This document shows positions 53,010-62,518 of a stretch of DNA of 64,000 nucleotides, piece by piece. Numbering within the stretch: the first letter of the stretch is position 1; each line of letters begins with the position of its first letter. Below the pieces are notes generated by a model. It made no database searches. It saw only the letters and a list, made by a program, of their open reading frames with translations, and was not told the origin of the DNA. Origin of the DNA: Asanoa hainanensis (GTDB lineage: Bacteria > Actinomycetota > Actinomycetes > Mycobacteriales > Micromonosporaceae); assembly GCF_900188485.1 (NCBI RefSeq), contig NZ_FZPH01000014.1:1-64000 (forward strand). The letters run 5' to 3'. The translations under genes and the position numbers were made by a program.

Positions 53010-53666
53010 CTACCAGCCGCGGGCGCGCCACTCCGGCACCGACGGGCGCTCGGCGCCCAGCGTGGAGTCCTTGCCGTGGCCCGGGTAGAACCACGTCTCG
53101 TCCGGCAGCGCGCCGAACAGCTTGGTCTCGACGTCGCCGATCAGCGACGCGAACGCCTCCGGGTCGTCGTGGGTGTTGCCGACGCCGCCCGGGAAGAGGC
53201 TGTCGCCGGTGAACAGGTGCGGCGTGCCCTTCGGATCGCGGTAGAGCAGCGCGATCGAGCCCGGCGTGTGGCCGACCAGGTGGATGACCTCGATCTCGCA
53301 GTCGCCCACCGGGATCCGGTCGCCGTCGACCACCGGCGAGGTGCTGATGGGCAGGCCCTCGGCGTCGTCGGGGTGGGCCAGCGGGCGGGCGCCGGTCGCC
53401 GCGACGACCTCCTCCAGCGCGACCCAGTGGTCCATGTGCTGGTGCGTGGTGACCACCGTGGACAGTGGGCGATCGCCGACCAGCTCCAGCAACCGCGGCG
53501 CCTCGTTGGCGGCGTCGATCAGCAGCAGGTCTCCAGTGGACAGACATTCCAGCAGGTACGCGTTGTTGTCCATCGGGCCGACCGAGACCTTGGTGATGCG
53601 CAGGCCGGGCAGCTCCCGGACGTCCGGCGCGCCGCCGGTCTCGACGTTTCCGGTGTACGACGACAT
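53010..53666 (-). CDS. Metallo-beta-lactamase-fold hydrolase
   Basis: Protein of 218 residues with the MBL metal motif THQHMDHW (HxHxDH), the His in VGHTPGSIALLY, Asp in FTGDSLFPGG and the final His in FYPGHGKDS. This is the glyoxalase II/hydroxyacylglutathione-hydrolase-like branch; in mycothiol-using bacteria it may act on mycothiol thioesters. It follows the MDMPI-type gene by 11 bp on the same strand and is likely co-transcribed with it. Confidence 0.9.
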   Translation of the reverse strand: MSSYTGNVETGGAPDVRELPGLRITKVSVGPMDNNAYLLECLSTGDLLLIDAANEAPRLLELVGDRPLSTVVTTHQHMDHWVALEEVVAATGARPLAHPDDAEGLPISTSPVVDGDRIPVGDCEIEVIHLVGHTPGSIALLYRDPKGTPHLFTGDSLFPGGVGNTHDDPEAFASLIGDVETKLFGALPDETWFYPGHGKDSTLGAERPSVPEWRARGW

Positions 53667-53677
53667 GGGCGGAATCC

Positions 53678-54376
53678 TTACATCCAGTCGGGCGGGTTGG
53701 GCAGTGGACCGTCGGGTGTCACGGTGAGGTCGACTCCGGCGGAGCGGCCGGTGAGCCACGCGACCAGCTCGCACGCCGAGCCGGACACGACCGGGCCGCC
53801 GGTGCCCACCTCGAGCGGGTGGCCGATGTCGGCGGGCCGCAGCACCAGCGGCGTGGTGCCGTCGAAGCCACCCACCACGTCGCGCAGCAGCCGGTGGGCG
53901 AAGGCGTCCGGCCAGTCGTCGGGGCCGTAGCCGGCCGCCAGGTCCACGTGGTGCAGCTCCACCTCGCGCAGCCGGCGCCAGGTGCTGTAGAGGGTGGGCT
54001 GCGGCCGGCCGGGCACGTCCAGGATGGTCGACCACTGCTCCGGGGTGAGGGCCTCGGCCGCCTCCGCGTACGCCCGGGTCGACTCGCGCAGGTCGGCGAG
54101 GTGCACCGCGGCCGGCCGGTCGGCGTCGCGGGCGATCTCGCGGTCGCGCTGGCCGGGTTGGTACTGCAGGGTGACCACGCCGGTGCGGGCCCAGACCAGC
54201 AGGTTGCGCAGGCCGTCGGCGTTGCGCGCGACGTGCGCCAGCACGTGTCCGCGGGTCCACCCGGGCAGGGCGGACGGCTCCGCGACGGCCGCGTCGTCGA
54301 ACCCGGCGGCCGTCGTGATCAGGCGCTCGGTGGCCCGGTCGACCTCGGCCATCAATGCCAGCGGATCCGTGCTCAC
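53678..54376 (-). CDS. MDMPI (mycothiol-dependent maleylpyruvate isomerase-type) family protein
   Basis: DinB-like protein of 232 residues from GTG 54376, which has AAAGGGG upstream. It shows GWTRGHVLAHVARNADGL and a metal-site helix RRLREVELHHVDLAAGYG. Family members use mycothiol in isomerase or transferase reactions; most genomic copies have no known substrate. The MBL gene follows 11 bp downstream, a pairing that suggests mycothiol-conjugate chemistry. Confidence 0.85.
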   Translation of the reverse strand: MSTDPLALMAEVDRATERLITTAAGFDDAAVAEPSALPGWTRGHVLAHVARNADGLRNLLVWARTGVVTLQYQPGQRDREIARDADRPAAVHLADLRESTRAYAEAAEALTPEQWSTILDVPGRPQPTLYSTWRRLREVELHHVDLAAGYGPDDWPDAFAHRLLRDVVGGFDGTTPLVLRPADIGHPLEVGTGGPVVSGSACELVAWLTGRSAGVDLTVTPDGPLPNPPDWM

Positions 54377-54484
54377 AGCGGCCCCTTTCGCCTCGCCTGA
54401 CAAACCCTATCCGGGCCGGCGCCAAATTCGGTTTCGGCCCCACCGGGTCGGCCTTACCGTCGATGCCAACGACGAAAGGCACCC

Positions 54485-55546
54485 ATGACCTTTGATCTCG
54501 CGTCCCTCGGTTGGGACGCCGCGTACTCCGCCGGCCTGCCGGCGTTCGACGCCGACGTGGTGCCGGGCCGGGTGGCCCGGGTCGACCGCGGCGTCTGCAC
54601 CGTGCTGTGCGCCGACGGCCCGGTGCGGGCCAGCCTGGCCGGCGCGGTGCTGGCCGCGGCGTCCCGCGACCCCGCCCGGCTGCCCTGCGCGGGCGACTGG
54701 GTGCTGGTGCGCGCCTGGCCCGACGACCGGGTCACCATCGAGGCGGTGCTGCCCCGCCGCACGGCGATCGTCCGGCGCACGGCCGACAAGGACTCGTCCG
54801 GCCAGGTGCTGGCGGCCAACCTCGACGTCGCCGCCGTGGTCGAGCCGCTGGAGCCGGCGCCCGACGTGGGCCGCGTCGAGCGGCTGCTGGCGCTCGCCTG
54901 GGACTCCGGCGCCCGCCCGCTGGTCCTGCTCACGAAGTGCGACACCGTGCCCAATCCGGCCGCTGTGGCAGAAGACCTCGCCCGGTCAGCGCCCGGCGTC
55001 GAGGTGCTCTGCGTCAGCTCCCAGCGCGGCACGGGTCTCGACCAGGTGCGCCCGCTGGTCGCGGCCGGCCGCACGCTCGGCCTGCTCGGTCCGTCCGGCG
55101 CCGGCAAGTCCACGCTGGTCAACGCCCTCGCCGGGGCGGCCGTGATGGGCACCCGGGCCGTCCGCGAGAGCGACGGCAAGGGCCGACACATGACTACCTA
55201 CCGCGCCCTGATCCCGATCCCCGGTGGCGGCGCCGTGCTGGACACGCCCGGCATGCGCCAGGTCGGCCTGCTCGACGGCGCCGAAGGTCTGGGCCAGGCG
55301 TTCGCCGACGTGGCCGAGCTCATCGCGGCCTGCCGCTTCGCCGACTGCACCCACCAGGCCGAGCCCAACTGCGCGGTCCGCGCGGCGCTGGAGTCCGGCG
55401 AGCTGAGCCCCCGCCGATGGGAGAGCTGGCAGCGCCTGGCCCGGGAGATCGCCTACGAGACCCGCAGGCGCGAGTCCCGCAAGGCGGCCGTGGAGCGGGC
55501 CCGGCTCAAACAACACCGGGTCCGCGACACGAGCCGTCACACCTGA
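54485..55546 (+). CDS. rsgA: Ribosome small-subunit GTPase RsgA
   Basis: Circularly permuted GTPase of 353 residues that checks late 30S assembly. The OB-fold is at the N-terminus, G4 TKCD at 150-153, then G1 GPSGAGKS near 202, G2 region HMTTYR, G3 DTPGM, and the zinc motif CRFADCTHQAEPNC. GAAAGG lies 7 nt upstream of the ATG. The 3' end overlaps the converging glucosaminidase gene by 10 bp. Confidence 0.95.
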   Translation: MTFDLASLGWDAAYSAGLPAFDADVVPGRVARVDRGVCTVLCADGPVRASLAGAVLAAASRDPARLPCAGDWVLVRAWPDDRVTIEAVLPRRTAIVRRTADKDSSGQVLAANLDVAAVVEPLEPAPDVGRVERLLALAWDSGARPLVLLTKCDTVPNPAAVAEDLARSAPGVEVLCVSSQRGTGLDQVRPLVAAGRTLGLLGPSGAGKSTLVNALAGAAVMGTRAVRESDGKGRHMTTYRALIPIPGGGAVLDTPGMRQVGLLDGAEGLGQAFADVAELIAACRFADCTHQAEPNCAVRAALESGELSPRRWESWQRLAREIAYETRRRESRKAAVERARLKQHRVRDTSRHT

Positions 55547-56640
55547 GGCTTCTTGGCCACCGGGTCGTACTTGTAGAGGTTGTACGCCTTCATGATCTCG
55601 ATCAGGTCGCTCGCGTACGAGGGAGAGGTCGCGTAGCCGGCCTTGTGGATCTCCTTCGCGAACTGGTTCGGGTTGTTGCTGTACTTGAACGCCGGCTTGT
55701 AGCGGCTGTTCACGGTCAGGAAGTAGCCGTGGTCGGCGAAGGACGCGGTCGCGTTGCGGTACGCCCGGAAGGTCGCCGAGGTGTCGTAGCAGCTGTTGCC
55801 CTCGCACTCCTGCGTCGCGTACGTCCGGCAGCCCAACGCGATCGTCCCGGGGTTGCCGAAGCACTTGATGCCGAAGTAGCTGTGGTCGCGCCGCGTCAGG
55901 TAGGAGCGGCCCCAGCCGGACTCGAGGATCGACTGCGCGATGGTCACCGAGGCCGGCACCTTGTACTTCTGGAAGCCCAGCTTGGCCGGCTCGGCGACCC
56001 GGGCGAGGAACTGCGCCGCACCCGACGCCGGCACGGTCGGCGGTGCCTGGCCGCACCAGGGCAGGTTCGGCATGCCCTTGCTGTACGAGACGAGTGCGTC
56101 CGACACGTACCGGCCGTCGGTCAGCCGGTCCCAGGCGTAGGTGGTCCGGACGTGCCCGACCACCTTCTGGCCCCACACCTGGCAGTTGATCGCCAGCCCG
56201 GTGCCGTTGGTCAGGGTGCCGATGCGGGCGCTGCTCGTGGTGGCGCCTTCGCGGACGTTGATCGAGCCGCCGCCGCTGCTGACCGTGGCGACGCTGGCAC
56301 CCTTCGGGGTGCACCAGGGCAGCCAGGGACGCGATGGCGACCAGCGCAGGTAGCCGTCCGAGACGTAGTTTCCGTTGGACAGCCGGTCCCAGTACGGCGT
56401 CGCCCGCTCCGTGCCCTTGATCTGTTCGCCGAACTCCTGGCAGACCGCGGTCACCTTCGTGCCGTCGGCGACCGAGCCGGCCCGGGCGTCCGCCGTGGAC
56501 GGTCCGGTGCGGAGGTTGAGCGGGCCACCGGCGACCACGGTGGCGGTCGGCGCGGCGGCGGCTATGCCCGGCAGCAGGGCGACCGCGGCGGCGCTGGCCA
56601 GCACGCCGGCGGTCAGCGCACGCATCAGAGCAGACTTCAT
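55537..56640 (-). CDS. Secreted N-acetylglucosaminidase (GH73-like) with SH3b domains
   Basis: Exported protein of 367 residues with a signal peptide ending near PGIAAAAPT. Two bacterial SH3-type repeats carry GPLNLRTGPSTADA and GSINVREGATTSSA, each followed by a Trp/Cys-rich WDRLSNG/WDRLTDG and WLPWC/NLPWC. The C-terminal glucosaminidase domain has the catalytic Glu in QSILESGWGRS and the FGIKC loop. It trims peptidoglycan. The Cys residues suggest disulfides in the wall. Confidence 0.9.
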   Translation of the reverse strand: MKSALMRALTAGVLASAAAVALLPGIAAAAPTATVVAGGPLNLRTGPSTADARAGSVADGTKVTAVCQEFGEQIKGTERATPYWDRLSNGNYVSDGYLRWSPSRPWLPWCTPKGASVATVSSGGGSINVREGATTSSARIGTLTNGTGLAINCQVWGQKVVGHVRTTYAWDRLTDGRYVSDALVSYSKGMPNLPWCGQAPPTVPASGAAQFLARVAEPAKLGFQKYKVPASVTIAQSILESGWGRSYLTRRDHSYFGIKCFGNPGTIALGCRTYATQECEGNSCYDTSATFRAYRNATASFADHGYFLTVNSRYKPAFKYSNNPNQFAKEIHKAGYATSPSYASDLIEIMKAYNLYKYDPVAKKPQV

Positions 56641-56755
56641 CGTCGGTCCCCCTTCCGACCTGACCGGTGGCGATCCACGCCGCCATCGGTCAATTCAGGC
56701 TATTTGCCGGAAATGGGGTCGGTGGGAAAAGAGAGAAATTCGCGAAAAGGCGGGC

Positions 56756-58426
56756 TCAGGGTGCGACCGTGAACCGGACCGCCGAGGGCCGCGCCTCGTC
56801 GTGGAACACCCAGCGCTGCCCGCCGCGCAGCGTCACCGCGCTGCCGAGCGGCTCGCCGGTGCCCGGGTTGCGCGCCCACCGGGGGTGCGCGCCGCCGGCC
56901 ACCTGCACGCGCAGCCGGTGCCCGGGCGCGAACCGGTACGCGGTCGGGTACATCGGCACGCGCACCTCGGTCACGCCGTCGGCGTCCCGCCGGAACCGGC
57001 CCGGCGCGACCCGCACGAGCCCGTCGCAGATGTTCCAGGACCGGCCCCGGGGATCCACGTCGCACAGCCGCACGAACACGTCGAAGAACTCCGGCTCGCC
57101 GTGCGTGTAGATGGTCGCCTCGACCTCGCCGACGAGGTCCAGCGGTTCCTCCACCGGGTCGCTGGTGAAGACCAGCACGTCGGCGCGGCGCTCCACGGCG
57201 GCGTTGTCGACGCGCCCGGCCTTGTTGGCGGCCAGCACCGCACCGCCGGCGGACGGGGTCGGGTCGGCCGGGTCGTAGTAGAAGCGCGACGGCTCGCCGG
57301 CGGCCGGTTCGGGGCTCGGGCCCAGGCCGCCGTCGGGCCGCAGGAAGATCTCCCCGGTGCGGCCGGGCGGTGGCCATTCGGGCACGTCGCGCCAGCCAGA
57401 GTTGGTTACGTGCAGGCGTACGTTCGCGTTCGTGTTCGGCTTCGGCGCCTGGGATCGCAGGGCCTCCGCCGCCAGGGCGCCGCGAGGCATCCGCTCGCAC
57501 AGGAAAGCCAGCCCCTCGCGCATCCAGGCGCCGAGCAGCCCGGGACTGCCGTGTGTCCAGGGCCCGATCATCAGGTACGGGTCGGCGCCCGCGGCCTTCA
57601 GCGCCGCGTAGTCGCGCAGCTGCGCGGGCAGGAAGATGTCGTGCCAACCGGTGATCATCGCGATCGGCGCGCGCACCTCGCCCACGGTGGAGTCGAACCG
57701 CCGGTCCGCCCAGTACGCCGCGTCCGGCTCGACCTCGCGCAGCCACTCCTGGAAGAACCGGACGGGCGCGCCCACCGCGACCTGGTCGGCCGTGTCCAGC
57801 GGCAGGGTGGCCAGCCCGCGCATCAGCTTCGGCTGGCCGCGCTTGAGCTCGCGCTGCCGGGTGAGGAACGGCTGCCCCTCGGCGGCGAGCAACTCGGCCC
57901 AGGTCAGCGCGGTGTCGAGGGAGAAGGACTCACCGGCGTACGTGGAGTCGCGGGCCGACGAGGTCGTGCAGACCAGCACCATCGCGCGGAGCTCGTCGCC
58001 GATGTAGGGCGCCACGGCCCACTGGGCGAAGCCCTGGTAGCTGGAGCCGAACATCCCCAGGTGCCCGTTGTACCAGGGCTGCCGGCGCAGCCAGTCGACC
58101 GTGTCGATGCCGTCGGTGCGCTCGTGCAGCATCGGCTCGAAGCTGCCGCCCGACCCGTACGTGCCGCGGCAGGACTGGATCACCGTGTGCAGCCCGCGCT
58201 CGGCGATCAGCCGCCCGAGCAGGGTGACCACGCCACCGCGTCCATAAGGTGTGCGGATCAGCACGGTGCCGGCGTCGGGCACGTCCGTCGCGTAGTGGTC
58301 GGTCACCAGCGCGACACCGTCGCGGGCGCGTACCCGCTGATGTCGGTGGGCGGTCACCCGGCCCGGCACGGCCGGGGGCAGGCGGAGCGCACGGGCGGCG
58401 GCGAAGGTCGCGACCTGGGCGAGCAC
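56756..58426 (-). CDS. CocE/NonD-family hydrolase
   Basis: Enzyme of 556 residues in the X-prolyl dipeptidyl-peptidase/CocE esterase family. The alpha/beta-hydrolase half has the nucleophile in FGSSYQGFAQW, Asp in TGWHDIFLP and His in IGPWTHGSPG. The C-terminal beta-sandwich half includes RLHVTNSGWRDVPEWPP and HRLRVQVAGGAHPRW. It cleaves esters or peptides ending in proline; the substrate is unknown. No signal peptide is obvious. The first residues are hydrophobic, so membrane association is possible. Confidence 0.9.
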   Translation of the reverse strand: MLAQVATFAAARALRLPPAVPGRVTAHRHQRVRARDGVALVTDHYATDVPDAGTVLIRTPYGRGGVVTLLGRLIAERGLHTVIQSCRGTYGSGGSFEPMLHERTDGIDTVDWLRRQPWYNGHLGMFGSSYQGFAQWAVAPYIGDELRAMVLVCTTSSARDSTYAGESFSLDTALTWAELLAAEGQPFLTRQRELKRGQPKLMRGLATLPLDTADQVAVGAPVRFFQEWLREVEPDAAYWADRRFDSTVGEVRAPIAMITGWHDIFLPAQLRDYAALKAAGADPYLMIGPWTHGSPGLLGAWMREGLAFLCERMPRGALAAEALRSQAPKPNTNANVRLHVTNSGWRDVPEWPPPGRTGEIFLRPDGGLGPSPEPAAGEPSRFYYDPADPTPSAGGAVLAANKAGRVDNAAVERRADVLVFTSDPVEEPLDLVGEVEATIYTHGEPEFFDVFVRLCDVDPRGRSWNICDGLVRVAPGRFRRDADGVTEVRVPMYPTAYRFAPGHRLRVQVAGGAHPRWARNPGTGEPLGSAVTLRGGQRWVFHDEARPSAVRFTVAP

Positions 58427-58463
58427 GATCCCACCGTACCCAGCCGCCGCCCGTTTTGGCTCG

Positions 58464-59948
58464 TCAGACGCCGATCCGGCGCCAGTCTCCCCAGATCGCG
58501 AACGTCATCCCGGCGCTGGCCTGGATGTTGACGAACAGCGTGCCGCCGTCGGGGCTGAACGTGGAGCCGGCGAACTCGTCGTTGCTCCGGTCCGTGCCGG
58601 CCGCCGACTTCAGGCGGTTGAGCGCGATGTCGAACAGCTGGCCGTTGCGGCCCAGCCCACGCAGGTAGTTGTCGTTGGTGTTGTCCTCGCAGACCACCAG
58701 CGTGCCGCGGGGGCTGGTGGTGACGTTGTCGGGGAAGTCCAGAGTGTCCGGACCCGGCGACTGGTAGACGGCGCGGAGCACCTCGTGCTTCGGGTAGTAG
58801 GCCCAGATCTGCCCGTGCCCGTTGCCGTAGCCGCCGGTGGCGTGGGGCCCGAGCTCGGTCTCCGCCTCGCCGCCACCCTGGGTGGAGGTGAAGTAGATGA
58901 CACCGTCGTCGTACACGGCGCCCTCGAGTCTGGAGAAGTAGGCCGCGCCCCGCTCCCAACCCTGCTTGGGCACGTGGATGGTCGCGTCGTCGTTGGTGGT
59001 CGGCGCGGTCTCCCCGGGCGTGTAGGGGAACGTCGGCGAGGGGTCGTCGATGTCGACCCACTTCACGTCGTACGTGGCCCCGCGCTGCTGGTTCGCCTCC
59101 AGGTGGATGTTGGGCCGCTTGCGCACGGCCAGCATCTGCAGCCGGCCCCGGTTGTCGAGGTAGCCGAGCCGCATCGGGTCCTTGCGCGGTTTGTAGCGGA
59201 AGAAACCGGACGGGAACTCGAAGCTGTCCTCGGTCAGGTAGAGGTAGCCGGAGTGCGGGTCGTAGGCCACCGCCTCGTGGGTGAACCGCCCGGCCGCGGT
59301 GATCGGCTCGCCGGTGGCCTCGCCGCGCACGGGCACCTCGAACACGTACCCGTGTGGCTTGGTCAAGGGGATGTTGGAGACGTTGGTGAAGTCCGGGCCG
59401 ACGTCCGGCCCGTTGACGGTCTCCTCGCAGGTCACCCAGCTGCCCCAGGGCATCCGCCCGCCGGAGCAGTTCATCATGGTGCCGTTGACGCTGGTGTACG
59501 CGCGGCGCACCTCGCCGCGCGGGGAGACGTGGACGGTCGTGGTGCCGCCGCGGGCCATGGGGTCGTAGGGCGTACGCGGCCCGAACGCGGGTCCGGGGTT
59601 GTTGACCTCGTGGTTGCGGATGAGGACGATGTCGTCCCTGCCTTTGCCGCTCTTGTCGCCCTTGTCGCGGAAGGCGCCCATGCCGTCGTGCCGCCCGGGG
59701 AGCGCGGTGCCGTCGTCGAGGGTGATCGGCGACTCGGTGTCGTGGAAGGAGCGGTACTGGAAGCCGGCGGGCACGTGCAGCCGTACCTTGCCGTCCCGCA
59801 GGTCGGCGATGTTGTCGACAAGAGGCGCCGTGGGGTGGGCGGAGGCCGCGTCACGGTTGACGAACCCGAGGAACGGCCCGCCGAGCGCGACACCACCGGC
59901 CGCGGCCGCGGCACCCCGCAACAACGTGCGACGATCGAGATCAGACAT
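58464..59948 (-). CDS. PhoX-like (DUF839) phosphatase, Tat-exported
   Basis: Beta-propeller protein of 494 residues from ATG 59948. The N-terminal [20 protein letters not shown] is a Tat signal, as expected for folded metalloenzymes. Propeller elements resemble Pho[31 protein letters not shown] with the iron-type Cys, [18 protein letters not shown] and [10 protein letters not shown]. PhoX enzymes are calcium/iron-dependent alkaline phosphatases made under phosphate limitation. No clear PHO box was checked out upstream. The open frame to 60281 is antisense to vapBC. Confidence 0.88.
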   Translation of the reverse strand: MSDLDRRTLLRGAAAAAGGVALGGPFLGFVNRDAASAHPTAPLVDNIADLRDGKVRLHVPAGFQYRSFHDTESPITLDDGTALPGRHDGMGAFRDKGDKSGKGRDDIVLIRNHEVNNPGPAFGPRTPYDPMARGGTTTVHVSPRGEVRRAYTSVNGTMMNCSGGRMPWGSWVTCEETVNGPDVGPDFTNVSNIPLTKPHGYVFEVPVRGEATGEPITAAGRFTHEAVAYDPHSGYLYLTEDSFEFPSGFFRYKPRKDPMRLGYLDNRGRLQMLAVRKRPNIHLEANQQRGATYDVKWVDIDDPSPTFPYTPGETAPTTNDDATIHVPKQGWERGAAYFSRLEGAVYDDGVIYFTSTQGGGEAETELGPHATGGYGNGHGQIWAYYPKHEVLRAVYQSPGPDTLDFPDNVTTSPRGTLVVCEDNTNDNYLRGLGRNGQLFDIALNRLKSAAGTDRSNDEFAGSTFSPDGGTLFVNIQASAGMTFAIWGDWRRIGV

Positions 59949-60046
59949 CGAGGACTCCTTTGTCGGAATCCATCGATCCTCACGAGGCCCAGCCGGGCGC
60001 GCAACCGCTGGTTGGCCAGGAGTTAACCTCCCGTCCACCTCTTCCT

Positions 60047-60076
60047 GTATATACTGGCCTTCGGTTCTGTATATAC
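60047..60076 (+). promoter_or_regulatory. Twin operator of vapBC
   Basis: The palindrome GTATATAC appears at 60047-60054 and again at 60069-60076, each within CTGTATATAC. Centres are 22 bp apart, two helical turns. Both copies contain TATA-type -10 sequences, so a bound VapBC complex could block its own promoter. The antitoxin GTG starts at 60091. Confidence 0.65.
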
Positions 60077-60090
60077 GAGGGTGGTGTGCC

Positions 60091-60300
60091 GTGACCAAGG
60101 TGCTCATCGACGTCGACGACGAGGCGTTGGCCGAGGCTTCAGCGCTGCTCGGCACCAAGACGAAGAAAGACACGGTCAACACCGCCCTACGGGAGACGGC
60201 CAACCAGCTTCGGCGGGCCAAGGCGCTGGCCCGGCTGGCCGAGCTCGGCGAGGCCGGAGCGTTCGACGATCTGCTCGACAAGTCCGCCTACCGCGAATGA
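60091..60300 (+). CDS. vapB: VapB-type antitoxin
   Basis: Protein of 69 residues with a ribbon-helix-helix N-terminus ([19 protein letters not shown] then [16 protein letters not shown]) and a toxin-wrapping C-terminus ([17 protein letters not shown]). It neutralises VapC and represses the operon with it. GTG 60091 fits the family's N-terminus; the stop TGA overlaps the toxin ATG (ATGA). Confidence 0.9.
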   Translation: MTKVLIDVDDEALAEASALLGTKTKKDTVNTALRETANQLRRAKALARLAELGEAGAFDDLLDKSAYRE

Positions 60301-60722
60301 CGCCGGCGCGGTTCCTGATCGACACCAGCGCGGTGATCCGGCTGCTGCGCGACGGCTCCGTGCGGCAGCGGTGGCAGCCCCAGATCACCGCCGGGGTGCT
60401 GGGCATCTGTCCGCTGACCGAGATGGAGGTGCTCTACAGTGCCCGGTCCAAGGCCGACCGGGAAGAGCTCGTGGAACTGCTCGGCGTGACCTTCACGTGG
60501 ATCCCGATACCGGAACGGGTCTTTCTCCGGGCCGCCGAGGTGCAGGCCGCCATGACCGCGCGCGGTAGCCACCGTTCGGCCGGGGTCGTCGACCTGCTGC
60601 TGGCCGCGACGGCCGAGCTCAACGGCCTGGCGCTGGTGCACTACGACCACGACTTCGACGAGGTCATCTCCGTCACGGGCCAGCCGGCGGTCTGGATCGC
60701 CACCCCCGGCTCGATCGCTTGA
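60297..60722 (+). CDS. vapC: VapC PIN-domain ribonuclease toxin
   Basis: Protein of 141 residues. The PIN-domain acidic residues are Asp in [10 protein letters not shown], Glu in [12 protein letters not shown], Asp in [11 protein letters not shown] and Asp in VHYDHDFD. VapC toxins cleave specific RNAs, often tRNA or 23S rRNA loops; the target here is unknown. It is coupled to VapB by ATGA. Confidence 0.92.
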   Translation: MTPARFLIDTSAVIRLLRDGSVRQRWQPQITAGVLGICPLTEMEVLYSARSKADREELVELLGVTFTWIPIPERVFLRAAEVQAAMTARGSHRSAGVVDLLLAATAELNGLALVHYDHDFDEVISVTGQPAVWIATPGSIA

Positions 60723-60858
60723 GGTCACAGCCGTCGCTTCCGGGTTAGGCCACACGGTCAGCGGTTTCCGTCGTCCGTCCAACGCGCGAGTCGCCGCGAG
60801 CTTTATCCCTTTTAGTCAGATTTCACGGTGACCACACCCGGGCATTCATGGGATCGAG

Positions 60859-61584
60859 ATGCCTGGCCGCGTTGATCCGACCGCGATCCCGGAACCCGGA
60901 GCATCCAGCGTGACCTATCAGCCGCCGCAACCCCCGCAGGGTCACGGTCCAGCCTTTCCGACTCCGCCTGGCGGCGTTCCGTATTACGGGCCGCCCATCA
61001 TGCCGACGAGGAAGCGGCACAACAAGGCGCCCTGGATCGTTGGTGGCGTCCTGCTATTCGCTTTGTGCTGCGGCGGGTTCGGCGTCGCGGCACTCAGCTC
61101 TGATGAAAATCCGGTAAGCCAGCAACCTGCCGCAGCCGAACCTGCGGCGTCGGCAGGGGCGGTCGAAGACGTCGTCGCCACGACTCGTGGACCCTTTGGC
61201 ACCTGTGCCGAAGCCGAACGTGCTGGTGCGCTTCCACTCCGCGCTGGCGATCCTGGCTACTCACGCGCACTCGACCTCGATGAGGACGGACAGGCATGCG
61301 TTGCCGCCACGCCAGCGCCGATGAAACCGGCCAAGCCTGCACCGAAGCCGGTGCCAACGATCGAGGACGGAATCTGGACGGTGAGTGAGGACGTCCCGGC
61401 CGGCACCTACAAGGTGACGCGGCCGATCTCCGGTATGTGCTACTGGGCGATCGTGAAGTCAGGCACCAACGGATCGGAAATCATCGAGAACGACCTGCCG
61501 TCGGGCGGTCTGCCGCGGGTGACGATCACCAGGGGACAGGACTTCAAGACCAACGGCTGCGGCACGTGGAAGAAGGTCGGTTAG
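60859..61584 (+). CDS. Membrane-anchored protein with excalibur calcium-binding motif
   Basis: Protein of 241 residues. The N-terminus is Pro/Gly-rich and cytosolic, with one membrane helix near 60-80 (APWIVGGVLLFALCCGGFGV). Outside lies an excalibur motif, FGTCAEAERAGALPLRAG to LDLDEDGQACVA, whose DxDxDG would bind Ca2+ with the two Cys bridged. The C-terminal module IWTVSEDVPAGTYKV ... CYWAIVKSGTNGSEII ... TNGCGTWKKV occurs in other exported actinobacterial proteins. The function is unknown. Start choice is moderate; no good Shine-Dalgarno is evident. Confidence 0.82.
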   Translation: MPGRVDPTAIPEPGASSVTYQPPQPPQGHGPAFPTPPGGVPYYGPPIMPTRKRHNKAPWIVGGVLLFALCCGGFGVAALSSDENPVSQQPAAAEPAASAGAVEDVVATTRGPFGTCAEAERAGALPLRAGDPGYSRALDLDEDGQACVAATPAPMKPAKPAPKPVPTIEDGIWTVSEDVPAGTYKVTRPISGMCYWAIVKSGTNGSEIIENDLPSGGLPRVTITRGQDFKTNGCGTWKKVG

Positions 61585-61726
61585 CCGCCGCCACAGCCAT
61601 CAGGTTCGTGTAGTCCAGCGGTGCTCCCTGCGCCCAGGCGTCCTCGTCCGGCGGCGCCGGTTCCGGCCATCGGGTGGCGCGGAGCCGGCGGCGCAGGTCG
61701 TCGAGTGCTGCCTGGGAGTGGCGCAC
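61544..61726 (-). pseudogene. Epoxide hydrolase N-terminal remnant
   Basis: Sixty codons from GTG 61726 read AALDDLRRRLRATRWPEP, then DAWAQGAPLDYTNLM, which matches the N-terminal domain of epoxide hydrolases. The catalytic alpha/beta-hydrolase part (about 330 residues) is absent. The fragment follows the MDMPI stop TGA in the same frame with no gap and ends inside the excalibur gene on the other strand. It is most likely deletion debris. Confidence 0.65.
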
Positions 61727-62518
61727 TCAGAAGCCGGGGAACACCCGGCGCAGGTCGTCGATGGTCAGCGGGCCGTCGAGCTTGACCGAAGCCGGCGTGA
61801 ACTCGGGCTTGAGCCGGCCGGTGACCAGCCGCAGCCAGGTCTCGGCGGGCAGCCGCAGGGAGCCGTCGGGGTTTTCCGGCGTCGCGGTGAGCGCGACCTC
61901 CGGGCCGAGCGTGAGCCCGAAGGTCTCGGGTACGTCGGTGATCTCGACGGCCAGGGTCGCGGTCTTGCCGTCCAGCTGCTCCGGCTTGGCGAGCCAACCG
62001 AACATGTGCGCGGCCTGGCCGAGCAGCAGGGACGCGGAGGCGGCGTCCACGGTGGCGGCCGGATCGAAGCCGACCGCGACGTCCCAGGCGTGCAGGGCGA
62101 ACTCGTTCAACCGCATGGTCCCGGCGGCGGCGACGTCGACCGGTGCCGGCATCCAGGCGTACGTGATCCGGACCGCCGCACGCTCCTGGTCGTCGAGGGC
62201 CTCGAAGCGCTTGACCAGCGCCTCGTTGGCGGTGACGACCCACTCGGCGCGCTTCTGGCGGGTCGCGTTGTCCCACTTGGCCCAGACGCCCTTGTTGAAC
62301 TCGCCGTCGGGCGGGGTGCTGCCGGTGATCCCGGCCTCGAGGATCGCCAGGTTGATCTCGGCGCCGCTGCCCAGGTGGCTGAGCACCTGGGAGACGTCCC
62401 AGTCACTGGCGCCGGAGGGCTTGGCGAGGTCGTCCGCGGTGAACGCGGCGACCGTGGCGGTCAGGTCGTCGTGGCCGGCACGTAGCACCGCGATGACGCG
62501 GTCGGCTTGGGATGCCAT
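61727..62518 (-). CDS. MDMPI (mycothiol-dependent isomerase-type) family protein
   Basis: DinB-like protein of 263 residues. The metal site is suggested by WDVSQVLSHLGSGAEI and LNEFALHAWDVAVGFD. The C-terminal domain (LTIDDLRRVFPGF) is the small second domain of the family. A role with mycothiol is inferred only. GGAG lies 10 nt upstream of the ATG. The decayed epoxide hydrolase fragment follows directly. It shares a fold, but little sequence, with the MDMPI protein at 53.7 kb. Confidence 0.85.
   Translation of the reverse strand: MASQADRVIAVLRAGHDDLTATVAAFTADDLAKPSGASDWDVSQVLSHLGSGAEINLAILEAGITGSTPPDGEFNKGVWAKWDNATRQKRAEWVVTANEALVKRFEALDDQERAAVRITYAWMPAPVDVAAAGTMRLNEFALHAWDVAVGFDPAATVDAASASLLLGQAAHMFGWLAKPEQLDGKTATLAVEITDVPETFGLTLGPEVALTATPENPDGSLRLPAETWLRLVTGRLKPEFTPASVKLDGPLTIDDLRRVFPGF

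Noticed and set aside
59949-60281. Extension of the PhoX-like frame upstream of 59948
   Set aside because: It is antisense to the vapBC promoter and vapB; the Tat signal starts at 59948.
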